From: Cervus elaphus
Taxonomy: Eukaryota > Chordata > Mammalia > Artiodactyla > Cervidae
Reading direction: 5' to 3'
Assembly (NCBI RefSeq): GCF_910594005.1
Contig: NC_057817.1
Location: forward strand, 31,473,001 to 31,537,000
DNA: 64,000 bases
Shown here: positions 36,949 to 48,287 of the stretch, in pieces
Layout: each line of letters opens with the position of its first letter
Position numbering within the stretch: the stretch's first letter is position 1
Position numbers and translations under genes: made by a program
Notes under the pieces: generated by a model
The model's input: only the letters and a program-made list of their open reading frames with translations
The model's database searches: none
Told to the model about the DNA's origin: nothing

Positions 36949-38398
36949 ATTACGTTATCCTAATCACTGTATGCTGAAATCTTTTGTAATGTTGTTGACT
37001 TTCACTTCATTTCATTTGCCCAAGACTTTAAAAAATATGTATATAAGTGTGCCACCATCATGTGTCTTTGGTCATAAATCATGCTATTACCATGTTTTTG
37101 CTTCATTCATTTTGAAACTGAACTTTGTAGTCTTAAAAGATCATAATAGCTTTGTCTTCATGGTAGCTTATACCTCATCATTATAAAAGGTTTAGTGTTT
37201 ACTATAAATATTATAAAATGTTTAGTGCTTAGTATATAGTTTAGTGTTTTTTCTTTGATTTCACTTTCTGTGATGTTAATATTTCCACTTTTTTTTTCAG
37301 GTACTTTCTCCATATATGTCTTTGTCTATCATTATAGTTTTAAGGTTTCTATATTATTTTGTTGTATTTGGATTACCTTTAAGCACCATATCATTAGATT
37401 TTTGTTTCTTAAATCTGTGCCTTTTAATAAGGATACTTAAAATTTGTATTTAATACCACTGTGATTTTTACATTCACTGTCATAAATTATGGGTTTATTT
37501 TCTTCATAATGTAGCATTTGATAATTTGTAAGTTTCCTTTATCTACTTTCATTTTTGCCATAAAAATAGACAAAAGAGCTACAATTTATCAAGCTATCAG
37601 TGTTATGTATATTATAAAAAATCTTATTTATTCATTACAACAACATTGTAAGATAGAAGTTCCTTTTTACAAATGAAGAAACTGAGGCTTGCTGAGCCCA
37701 CTAACCTGCCTAAGGTCACTTAGCCAGTGAATGATGAAGTCGGGATTGACATCCAGAAATTCAGCACTACAAAATTCACATGTGTGACCATTGTATGTCT
37801 CTCTCTCTTCCCCCATCTCCTTGTTTGTCCTATCATCTGCAGTGAAAAGCAAAATATATATATTTTGATTTTTCTGATTATAAAATGGTATTCTGAGCAC
37901 ACAATGGAGCCTTTCTTCCTTTAAGAACCAAACCCTAGAAAAAATACAAAAGAGGAATTAAATTCTTCTATTTGTCAAATCAAAAGGGTGATTTCTTAGA
38001 GGACCACAGAAACTATGTTTAGTTACTGAGAAACTTAACATAGATCTGATGATATAAAACAGGGAAATGGTAACTAGAAAATACGTAGGGGTCAGAAGGA
38101 AAGTATTAACACAAAAGGTAGGAGGGACAACCAGGAAGTTTCCTGAGTGGAAGAGTAGAAGCCAGGAGCAGGGAGAAAGTCACAGGTCACCAACAGGGGC
38201 TCTGGGTGAGGTCACACCTAAATAGATACATACAGCATTGGATAGGCAGCTGCAACAGGGTGACATGTTTCCCTGTAGGAACCGAGCTTAGGATGAAGAC
38301 AGAGCTCAGTGTCTTCCTGTTGCTGATGATGTCAGGGAAGAACTGGAAGTACCAGAGGCCAGAAGAATAGCTGCTAATGCACCCTATCCAGCAGTACA

Positions 38399-38625
38399 GT
38401 AGTCGTAGCAGTAGTAGTCCAGTCATGTCTGACTCTTTGTGACCCCATGGACTGTAGGCCCCCAGGCTCCTCTGTCCATGGAATTCTCCAGGCAAGAATA
38501 CTGGAGTGGATTGCCATTCCCTTATCTAGGAGATCTTCCCGACCAAGGGATCGAACCCAGGTCTCCTGCACTGCAGGTGGATTCTTCACCATCTGAGCCA
38601 CCAGGGAAGCCTCCCACCCCAATAC
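38399..38625 (-). mobile_element. Bov-tA SINE with 11-bp TSD
   Basis: A complete antisense copy, with TSD CCAGCAGTACA at 38388-38398 and 38626-38636. Its start carries a GTCGTAGCAGTAGTAG tail complement. Confidence 0.93.
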
Positions 38626-39055
38626 CCAGCAGTACAAAGCCCACTTCAATCCAATTTCTCTCATAAGAACATGGAGCACAAGCCCTGGAAGCTGCTTCTA
38701 ATTCTACCCATAGGTGAGTTGCTCAAGCTGCATGAATATTTAGTTGGGTGCTTCAAAAGCAAAGATGATAATTAAAATAACCCCCAAAATGTATATATCA
38801 TACATGAACAAAAATGCCTAGGGCCTATGTGAAGAAAATAAAAAACTATATTGTAAGCAAAGAGACTCAAATAATGAAAGACAGAACAAATTGTAAAGCT
38901 TACTGACGAATATATTGGTGAAAAAAATAACTCCAGTTGAACTCTCAAGGGAATTTTTCAAATTAAAAATTGGATTCTGAAGTGAAATGATAAAACTAAA
39001 CAAACAATAACAAAATAAAAACTACAAAAATAAAGGACTAGCACTACCAGGCATA

Positions 39056-39057
<2 letters not shown>

Positions 39058-39115
<58 letters not shown>
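39058..39115. repeat. Compound (AT)n(AG)n microsatellite
   Basis: Alternating AT followed directly by alternating AG, at a position without a repeat in unit 1 (near 5195). Confidence 0.96.
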
Positions 39116-39118
<3 letters not shown>

Positions 39119-39371
39119 AGATAAAGATATCTACAATCATTAAGACAGTGTAGTGCTATTGGAAAAAGCAGACAGATCAAGGAATAGTATAGGAAACTAG
39201 AATTAAAGCCATTAAATACAGAAATTTAAAATAGGTTTATAAGCCATAATCTTCAGTTCTAGAATCTCCAAAAAATCTTTGAAAAACAAATAATTTTGTC
39301 CCAAAGCTAATTTGGAGGCAAATCTGGAAATTAACTGACATGAGGCTATTTTAGCCTTTTAAAGTCCCATG

Positions 39372-39570
39372 GGGACTTCCCTGGTGGCTCAGCAGTAAAG
39401 AATCCACCTGCCAATGCAGGAGATGCAGGCTTGATCCCTGCGTCAGAAAAATCCCCTAGAGAAGGAAATGGCAACAGACTCCAGTATTCTTGCTGGGGAA
39501 ATCCCACGTACTACAGTCTATGGGGTCACAAAAGAGTTGGACACAACTTAGCAATTAAACAGCTACAATG
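39372..39570 (+). mobile_element. Bov-tA SINE with 11-bp TSD
   Basis: A sense copy starting GGGACTTCCCTGGTGGCTCAG, with TSD AAAGTCCCATG at 39361-39371 and 39571-39581. Units 1 (near 5430) and 2 (near 26395) have uninterrupted sites. Confidence 0.93.
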
Positions 39571-40904
39571 AAAGTCCCATGCAGAAGGGGTACTCAGAAG
39601 TTTCATTGTAGAAACAGTCATGTGGCTGACTACAGAGTGCAGCAGAGGTATTACATACTATGTAGTATATTTCATATACATTTTTCAAAGGTTGGGACAT
39701 CGGGGAGTAAAATCTAGATGGATGAGAGTAAAATGGATACCAACTTGAACTTTCTTTGAAGTCTCAAACAAAAAGTTACCTAACTCTTAGTATTTTTACA
39801 CATAGAAACCTTTAAGGGCAATTTATGTTATTACACAAACAGCTCCAAATAGTATCACATTTTTAAGGCTTCTTATGGAAGAAAGGAGGTTATTCATTGT
39901 TGCTGCTCTATTTTAAGTGGATAAACACAAGTAGCTTCTATGTATAAACTGAGTGGATAGGGTTGATGGAAAGGGGGAGACAAGGGAAGAGAAAAGGCAT
40001 GATTGATTCAGAGAGATGCCCAAAGGGAAGGGTTATGGTGGGATCCAGAGCAGAGAGAGGCAATGGCCAGGGATGAAGGAAAGGGCCTTCCCAAGCTGTA
40101 GGGGACAAGAGAAGAATAATTCCATGTGTGGGGGTTAAGGAGTTAGAGATCGCCCACAGCAGGAACAGGAACATATCCTCTGTTGATCATCAGCTGAGAG
40201 TTAGGAGTATGAGATTAAGGGAGCAGGTAGCTTCAGATGAGTAAGAATGAACTTGTCATAGTGGGAAAATACAATGTGCATACTTGGGTGAATAGAGAGA
40301 GAGAGTGTGTGTGTTTGTATCTATTTTCAGAATGCCAAGACTGTCAGGGAATGAAGACTCCAAGCAGAGCCTCACACACTGGAGTTCATCTGATTCCTTA
40401 TTTCCCTATAGCAAAGCAAGTTATAGCTAGGAGCATTCTTCAGTCCTGTGTCCTTCTCTGGACATGGCAGGATTAGTAGCTTGCCCATCTCTGGGCTGAG
40501 AACCTCTTTGGCTCTGGCTACTGCTGCTGCTCCCAAGGGCAGTGAACTGATCTTGGCTCCTGAGGGTTCTTACTTGACATTCCTCTCCAAGGCTCAGCTG
40601 GCACAAGATCACCAATGTGCTGATGAAGAAAGATATATAAGTCACACAGACTGGTCAGGAGCTTTCCTCGGGACTGAGGAGACAAATGAAGAGTAGAATG
40701 ATAAGGAAGAGTGTCATATTCTCTTAGCAGAGACTAAAAGACTAAAAAAAGAATCAACTGGGTGCTGGGACACTTCAGCCTTTGCCCAGACCAGAAATGA
40801 CCTTGAGGTGAGCTGCTTTGAGTCTGAACATTACTCCAGGCCTAGAATTGATTGGGAATTAAGCCGTCTTTGGAGCCCTCTGCACAGCGCCACCTATACA
40901 TATA

Positions 40905-41120
40905 TGGCTTCCCTGGTTGCCTCAGATGGTAAAGAATCTGCCAGAAATGCAGGAGACCCAGGTTCGATCCCTTGATCCCTGGGTTGGGAAGATTCCCTGG
41001 AGAAGGAAATGGTAACCCACTCCAGCATTCCTATCTGGAGAATACCATGGACAGAGGTGACTGGCGGGCTACAGGCCATGGGGCTGCAAAGAGTCGGAAC
41101 AACTGAGTGATTAACACTTT
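40905..41120 (+). mobile_element. Bov-tA SINE next to candidate exon A of unit 3
   Basis: A sense copy (GGCTTCCCTGGTTGCCTCAG to GAACAACTGAGTGATTAACAC), followed at 41123-41152 by an (AG)n(CG)n run. It replaces the polypyrimidine tract that precedes exon A in the other units. Confidence 0.9.
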
Positions 41121-41167
41121 CAAAGAGAGAGAGAGAGAGAGAGCGCGCGCAAGCGCCCTATTTTGGA

Positions 41168-41227
41168 GGCAGTTGACAGCCTAACCCAAAAGTTCGGAGT
41201 CCCAGAAGAGGCTTGCTCAATGAGGAA
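41168..41227 (+). pseudogene. Degraded candidate exon A, unit 3
   Basis: Aligns with 7055-7122 and 28367-28434 but has lost both splice signals: no CAG acceptor, because a SINE and microsatellite lie directly upstream, and the donor reads GAAATAAGTG rather than GAGGTAAGTG. It is about 8 bp shorter. Confidence 0.4.
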
Positions 41228-41357
41228 ATAAGTGAGTTAGAGATACAACTAAATGGAAGGATTAATGGGCACCAGCTCTAAATTTCTTATTATAACTGAC
41301 GAATGAATCCAGCACAGGAAAGATTACTACTCAATGTCAGAAAATTTAGTAGTAACA

Positions 41358-41688
41358 GCAAGGAGATCCAACCAGTCCATCATAAAGGAGATCAATCCTG
41401 AGTATTCATTGGAAGGACTGATGTTGAAGCTGAAACTCCAATACTTTGGCCACGTGATGCAAAGAACTGTCTCATTTGAAAAGACCCTGATGCTGGGAAA
41501 GATTGAAGGCAGGAGGAGAAGGGGCAACAAAGAATGAGATGGTTGGATGGCATCACCAACTCAATGGACATGAGTTTGAGTAGGCTCCAAGAGTTGGTAA
41601 TGGACAGGGAAGCCTGGCATGCTACAGTCCATGGGGTCACAAAGAGTTGGACACAACCGAGCGACTGAACTGAATTGAACTGAACTTT
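41358..41688 (+). mobile_element. BovB 3' fragment, sense
   Basis: Reads directly as the BovB ORF2 C-terminus (ARRSNQSIIKEINPEYSLEG) and ends in the GCGACTGAACTGAATTGAAC 3' repeat. Unit 1 near 7250 lacks it. Confidence 0.93.
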
Positions 41689-42438
41689 CCTACCAATTTG
41701 AACTCTCTACCCATTTGCGAAATTGAGATTTTTCTGTTCTTTTTTTCTTAAATAGTTGCTTTTTAAGAAGGAGGATGGGTGGAGTGAAGTGAATATGGAA
41801 ACCAAAGAGACACTTTCTCCCCACCTCTGTTCAAATTTCCCCATGTCATCTGTTTTCAAAATTATTTTATTAGTTAAATATTATGCTCACTTTTTAAAAA
41901 ATCCACTAAAAAGCTACATATGTATTGACTAGATAGTGAAAAACTATGATGATCATAGTACTTGGGGTGGAGTACGAAGAGACCCACATCTACTAGCCTC
42001 TCAGTAGGCTAGATCCATTACATGGATCATGTAATGATCCATGAATTACTAGGGCAGCACATTTGAGCTCCAAGGATCCCAAAAAAGGCTCTTGAAAACT
42101 TCACTGGAGTTTGGTATCCTGGGGATCCCTAAGTTCATTGACCAGTGTTCTGCCTCCAGGTGGGATCTAAATGTAAGACCAGTAGATGTTGGATGAGTGT
42201 AATGGATGTGAAAGGTATTTTTTAAGTTAAATTTGCTGCTATTTTTAGGAAACAGGACAAGAAGAGAATAGTTCTTTGCAAGAATAAATCCTAAACGTTC
42301 ATGCCTACCATCACTTACTTGATGCATCAGTGCCAGGACTTCTCCAGAGGCTTCAGGCAGAGAAATGGGGGAAGGAAAACCAGAAGGGCCATCTCTACTA
42401 CCCCACTCCCCCACCTCTGTAGAGTGCTGCCCTTTCAG

Positions 42439-42571
42439 CCTGATTTGATCTTAGCTCTCAATCTGACTTTTCCTTAGATTTCTCTTCCTGGAATTTTCCA
42501 TGGCCCAGAAGTCCCCATCTCTGGTCCAAGAGGTCAAGACATTCTGGGTAAGGAGCAGGGGGACACCCTGG
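42439..42571 (+). other. Candidate 5' exon B of receptor 3
   Basis: The acceptor CTGCCCTTTCAG is kept. Two GTAA donors are available, CTGG/GTAAGG after 42547 and CTGG/GTAAAG after 42571, and the second matches the unit 2 donor position. Confidence 0.27.
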
Positions 42572-44421
42572 GTAAAGAGAAGTTGTAGACATGGTCGTTG
42601 GGCCAAACTCCCAAGGCCACCTCACATTCCTGCCTGGGCTCCCAAGTTCCCTCTAGAGAAAGCAAAATCTCCAAATCAGGGAAGATTTTCTCAGAAGCAA
42701 ACGTTTGCAGTGTTGGGAAGTAGGAAAAACATGCGATTCGGAATCAGAGACCTTGGATAAGTCCCAATCTCGCGACTTTTAAACTCAATCACCATGTATG
42801 TCACTTAATCTTTCCAACCCACAGAAATGAGGTCAATATTCCCGATGGTACAAGGTTGTGTAAGGAATAAGTGAGATCAAGATCTTGTTATAGTAATTGG
42901 CATAAAGTATGCTTTAAATAAACAACAGTTATTCTCTTATGATGTAAGTAGATGGAAATGGGAAGGAAGATGTGTGAAATGAGGTTTGGGGAGAGAGGGA
43001 AAGAAGGAAGGGAAGTCAGACTTTTGCTGATGGATTTCAATATTTAAATGCACAGGGTAAGTCAGTGTACCCCAGCAAGAGAGAGAGAATGTCAGGAAAG
43101 AAAAAATAAAGTCTTGGCAATCAGGCTGGGATGAATTGGGAACCAGAAAGCATGTTTCTTACTTTAAAAAAAATGTATTTAGTGAAAACAATTTTGCAAC
43201 ATTGGTGAAATAATTAGGAAAACATATATATAAACTAAATACTCAATAGATCACAAATTTTCATTTACAATAAATGGTTTCACTCTTGTACATATATGGA
43301 AGTTTTTTAATTTTTATAAATTAAATAGCAATGAGTCTATTTTATAGACTATAAAGATTTTACCACATTTGGCCTCATTTTTTCCCCAATTTTCATTTGA
43401 GTAGGTTATGTCTTGAATAGATTTCATAGCCAGTAATTAGCAAGGACAATCTGACTCTTGAGTCTAGTGTTCATTTTACATTACAGAAGCTGCTGTATAA
43501 CCTACAGCATACTGCAAATGTACAGGACAAAGGAAAGTGGGGGTCACTCCTTATCTCCCAAACCACACCAGTCTCAACCACAAACCCTTTAAATACACAA
43601 ACATTTGTTGTCTGTGTGTGAAACACTAGAAGGAGAATTGGTTGTAAAATCAGAAACCCTGGCCTAGTCCTGGCTCTGAGATATCTAGTTACGGTAGAAG
43701 TCATGTCACCTCTCTGTCCCACATTCTCATTTAAAAATAATGACATCAGATAACAGGTCTCGGTTAACATGTCAGATGAGATGTGCCAGGAATTTCAGCT
43801 TTTGAATTGAAGTTCTGAAAAGTGGTCACCCAGAAAAGGATGTCATTTGCTTCACCAATGGGGGTCTTTCTGCTTTTGAAAAAAGGGTTCACCAGGTGTT
43901 GGATGATATGAAGTGTTGAAGAAAGGCTGGGGGAAAGAGTGAGAAGTTAGAGATTGTAAAGGTCTATTATCTAAGAATTCAGAGGATGGTACCAATGAAG
44001 ATTAAGACAAGAGATTGCGAGGAAGCATTCATTCTTTCACTCCATAAATGTTTACTTAGAGCCCTATATCTGGGTCTACTAAATTTCTATGACTAGGACA
44101 ATTTCCTGATCCTCTTCTCTTACTCAAAAATTATGGAGTCAGTAACTATTATTGGTACTTACCAATTCATCCATGGGGGAAAAAACAAAGATCCTTGCCT
44201 GTGTATAACATAAAATTCTATCAGAGAGATATAATTTTTAATGTGCTGAATAAATCTACTATCCAATATGTTAGGGAAGTGTTACATGTCATGGGAGGGA
44301 AATCTGAATTTGATAAAGAGTACTTAAGCAGGAGAAGAAAAGTTGTAGTATTTAATAGGGTACTAGAATTGACAGATTATTCTTTAACCTTGGATTCAAT
44401 TTCTGACTTCCAAAAGTGGAT

Positions 44422-44653
44422 GCACAAGTGTGTGCTAAATCACTTCAGTCGTGTCTGACTCTTTGTGACACTATGGAACATAGCCCACCAGGGTCCTCTG
44501 TCCATGGGATTCTCCAGACAAGAACAGAATACTGGAGTGGGTTGCCTTGCCCTCCTCCAGGGGATCTTCCAGACCCAGGGAGCAAACCTGCGTCTCTTAT
44601 GTTTCCTGTACTGGTAGGTGGGTTCTCTACCACTAGTGCCACCTGGGAAGCCC
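44422..44653 (-). mobile_element. Bov-tA SINE just upstream of receptor 3
   Basis: An antisense copy with TSD CCAAAAGTGGAT at 44410-44421 and 44654-44665. It ends 95 bp before the coding-exon acceptor. The other units have no insertion here (near 12535 and 31565). Confidence 0.93.
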
Positions 44654-44769
44654 CCAAAAGTGGATATTTTATAGACTAAAAAGTCCTATTCACTGATTGT
44701 GACTCATATCATGGTGCCACTAAATGAATACATATTTGTTTCTCACAGGGATATGACATACAAGAAACC

Positions 44770-45699
44770 ATGAAAAATCTTAGCATTATTGATGAATTTG
44801 TGCTGCTGGGGTTGTCTACTGACCAGGATATCCAGACCATGCTCTTTGTTTTCTTGGGAATTTACCTTCTGACCCTGATGGGGAACCTGATGATGATCCT
44901 GGTGATCAGGGCTGATCCTCACCTGCACACGCCCATGTACTTCTTCCTTGGTCATTTGTCTTTCCTAGACATATGCTACTCTTCAGTCACTGTGCCCAAG
45001 ATGCTGCAGAATTTCCTGTCTCAGAGGAAAACCATTTCAGTGTGGGGATGCATTACCCAGAGTTTCTTTTTCATTTTCTCTGGAGGCACTGAGAGCTGCC
45101 TGCTCTCTGCTATGGCCTATGACTGCTATGCTGCCATCTGTCACCCTCTGCTCTACACTGTGATCATGAATGGACCTCTGTGCACTGCAATGGTGAGTGC
45201 AGCATGGCTGATGGGGTTTCTGAACTCACTAGTGAATAATCTTTGTGCCCAGAACTTACAGTTCTGTGGTCCCAATATCATCTCCCACTTCAGCTGTGAA
45301 CTGCCTTCACTCTTCCCTCTCTCCTGCAGTGATACCACACCTAACACCATCCTGCTGACTGGATCTGCTGCATTTCTAGGACTTGTGACACTTCTCCTGA
45401 TCCTCTTCTCTTACTCTAAAATTATTCTTGCCATTCTAAGTATCTCCTCCTCTAAAGGCTGAGTCAAAGCCTTCTCCACTTGCTCCTCCCACCTCACCGT
45501 GGTGCTCTTATTCTATGGGACGGCTCTATTCAGGTACATCAGCCCCTCTTCAGGATCAATCCTGGAGCAAGTTGTCTCTATACAGTATGGTGTGATCACA
45601 TCCTTGATAAACCCCCTCATTTACAGCTTTAAGAACCAGGAGGTGAAGGCAGCTTTGCAGAGGATGCTAAGGCACCAGATATGTGTCTCAGGGTTTTAA
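44770..45699 (+). pseudogene. Olfactory receptor pseudogene 3 (OR8S1-like), premature stop
   Basis: Same receptor family as 31680-32600, with the ATG in the same place and an acceptor (TTTCTCACAG) ending at 44748. The frame is continuous to a TGA at 45460-45462, replacing the Arg codon (CGA in unit 2) just before the TM6 motif KAFSTC. Reading through it, the same frame continues to TAA at 45697-45699 with NPLIYSFKNQEVKAAL intact. The DRY arginine is also lost: GACTGC at 45121-45126 gives MAYDCYAAIC. Both changes are CpG to TpG. One leucine is missing in TM1 (LFVFLG against LFVLFLG), and the C-terminus is longer by three residues. A truncated 230-residue product would lack TM6 and TM7, so it is almost surely non-functional. 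Confidence 0.94.
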
Positions 45700-46189
45700 A
45701 AAATGGCAATAGGACACTTGTTCTAATAGAGAACCAGTCTACAAGGGAAGAGAACTTTGTAAGCTTAGAGCTTGTGTGGTTCTTGATTTTTAATTAAATT
45801 TAAGTGTATTTATTTCTTATTCAAAGTTACATGACTTCCAAAAGCTAAGAAATATAGTCAGAGAAGTATTTTGCCCATCCTGGGTCTGAGGGGAAACATT
45901 TAGAGACACCAGCTTTTACCACAGCCTCTGGAAACTACTCCAGAAGCAGTGACTTCACTACAGTTGAGGAGCCAGAACCAGAACAAAGACCCTGACAAGA
46001 ACAGAAATCCAGAGCCTAGGACCTTTACCTATGGAGTTACAAAAAGAACTCTATTAGAACAAAGGCAAAGAACAAGTAACCTATACACATTTAATTTCCC
46101 AAAATAAGTGAATTCAGCATCCCCCATTCACCTGACTTGATGGCATCACAGGCATGGAATGGCATGTGTGCCTGCAAATAGTCAAAGAG

Positions 46190-46715
46190 TAGTGAAAACA
46201 AAGGATGAGCAGGTTAAATATCTATGAGCAGATAAGTGGATAAAGAAAATGTGGTATATGCATACAACGGAGTATTATTCAGCTTTAAAACAAGATGGAA
46301 AAATAAATAAATAAATAAAATTTAAAAAAAAAATAAATAAATAAAACAAGATGGAAATTCTACAATGTGTGACAATATGGATGCACCTTGAGGACATTGT
46401 GTTAAGGACATAAGCCAATCAGAGGAGAAAAACCATTTTGTAGTTTTACTTTATAAAGCAAGCTTATAGAAGCAGAATGTGGAATGGTGGTTGCCAGGGG
46501 CTAGGGGAAGAGGGAACTTGGAAGTTGCTATTCAATGGGTACAGAGTTTCAGTCAAACAAGATAAAAAAGTTTTGAAGGTCTTCTACACATCAATATGCA
46601 TATAGTTAACAATACTATATACTTAAAATTTGTGAAGAGGGTAAATTTTATGTTATATGCTTTTTACCACAATAAAGATATATAAGAAGACTGAACATAC
46701 TGTTACACTAAAAAC
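46190..46715 (+). mobile_element. Old L1 3' UTR fragment after receptor 3
   Basis: Third copy of the element after receptors 1 and 2, interrupted by the 42-bp tail insertion at 46301-46342. Unit homology ends with it. Confidence 0.72.
46301..46342 (+). mobile_element. Tail-only retro-insertion with 14-bp TSD
   Basis: Only A-rich (AAAT)n sequence lies between two perfect copies of AAAACAAGATGGAA (46287-46300 and 46343-46356). Units 1 (near 14135) and 2 (near 33195) have one copy and no tail. It looks like a LINE-mediated insertion truncated down to its tail. Confidence 0.75.
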
Positions 46716-47880
46716 GTTCTCCAAAATGAAGATGCACACTGTCCTAATACTTATTGTATCCACCCTGGCTAAATTCATCACTACACATATTCCACCACAG
46801 TCCCACTGAATAGCCTGTTCTTTAAAGATACAAATGAAGATCAGCAAAATGAAGGAATAGTAAGGCTCAATCCTTATTCCCTCATAGAAACAACAATGTA
46901 AAAATGATATATGAACCAAAATGTCTTTATAAGAATTACAGATAAGATGTTTCAGCACCCCCAGGGAAGCACAATAACCAACAACAGTCACATTGAAACA
47001 GGTAAGAAGAGCACTTTCACTTTTCCTGCAATAACCTCCCCATAAACTGCGCAGCCCAGAGCCAAGGCCGATCTGCTCAGCCAATGACCTCTGCCGTGGT
47101 GGGGAGAAGAGAATGGCGTGTGCACTCAGCCTCCCAGCCTTTCAGTGCACCCACTCCCCAACGGGCCACGTCCTACCTCTCCTCATACCAAGTGTTGAAG
47201 AAACAGCATAGTCCAGATGCCTGAAGCAGCTAAGAACCAAGGAAAAGCAGAGGGTGTCTTCCTACAGCTAGCAAGGATCTTCAAGATTGGGAAAACATGC
47301 GGAACTGAGGCTTCTCCCTCAGAAGGGAGTAAGAGGAGTGGGGCGTGCCTCCAGTGTCCTCATCCTTTCAGTGCAGTAGCTCAGGGGCCAGTTCCTGTGT
47401 AGCCTCACATCAAGTGCTAACAGAACCAGCAAAGTTAAACACCAGAGGGAATAAGAGATTACAGCTTCCATTTAAAACAAACAAACAAAAAAAAGACTGG
47501 TCATTTTGATAATTTAGGAACATAGGCCAAAAATCTCTGGCCAGATATACTGATGAAAGTCCTTTCCTGTCAGTCATCATACACACTGGGAGAGGTATCT
47601 GTGACTTGAAAAATGCAGACATCACCACAAAGCTACAAGGGACTTGAATGATCAGGAAAACTATAACATAATCAAAAGAGTAAAATAAATCTCTAGTAAC
47701 TGACCCTAAAGAAATGGAGATCTATGAATTTGCTGACAAAATTCAAAACAATCTTCTCAAAGAAGCTCAGTGAATTACAATAGAACTCAATTAAATGAAT
47801 TCAGGAAAATGATACAAGAACAAAATGAGAATATCAATAAAGAGATAGAAACAATAAAAAGAAGAACAAATCAGAAATAC
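46716..47880 (+). mobile_element. Probable old L1 5' region
   Basis: From about 47550 the sequence resembles the L1 5' UTR/ORF1 junction (AAATGGAGATCTATGAATTTGC and AATTCAAAACAATC). Before that, 46716-47100 has little that I can name. An open frame on the - strand (46653-47084) has no recognisable domain and is treated as chance. Confidence 0.45.
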
Positions 47881-48200
47881 TGGAGAGGAGAGGAAACTAG
47901 TGGTTGCTGTAGGTGAAGGAGTTGGGTAAAATGGGCAATGGTGGTCAAAAGGTATTAACTTGCAGTTTCAAGACAAACAAGTCCTAGGGATGTAATGTAC
48001 AGCATGAAGATATGTCAACAATGCTCTATAGTATATTTCAAATTTGCTAAGAGAGCAGACCTTGAAAGTTCTCATCACAAGGGAAAAAAATGTAACTATG
48101 TGTGGTGATCATTTTGCAGCATATATTAATACATATATCAAACACTATGTTGTGCTCCTAAAATGAATACAAGGTTATGCATCAATATCTAAAAAAAAAA
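47881..48200 (+). mobile_element. Old L1 3' UTR with poly(A)
   Basis: Typical L1M-type tail (AGTTCTCATCACAAGGG, GTAACTATGTGTGGTGATCA) ending in an A run at about 48190-48204. Confidence 0.7.
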
Positions 48201-48287
48201 AAAAACTCAGCCATTTAAAAAATGACCATAAAGATATAGAAAAGGAGAAAAACTGGCAATGACACTATGGATTTAAAATGAGAGAAG

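Larger units (their letters stand above)
24411..37290 (+). repeat. Tandem duplicon unit 2 (non-L1 part)
   Basis: Aligns along its length with unit 1 (3611-16890) and with unit 3 (37291-46715). The stretches 24411-25110, 25860-26610, 27240-28360, 29735-30890 and 31125-31640 hold no gene or repeat that I can name. This is shared duplicon DNA. Confidence 0.88.
37291..46715 (+). repeat. Tandem duplicon unit 3
   Basis: It begins directly after the CTTTCTGTGATGTTAATAT sequence that ends unit 2, with no L1 between. It aligns with the other units until about 46715 (TTACACTAAAAACG), where homology stops. Outside the repeats and receptor listed, I see no gene in 37300-38390, 38640-39050, 39590-40900, 41700-42430 or 42580-44400. 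Confidence 0.85.

Noticed and set aside
46653..47084. 143-codon open frame on the - strand
   Set aside because: It has no recognisable domain and overlaps the end of an old L1 tail and an L1 5'-like region. The composition looks like translated non-coding AT-rich DNA.
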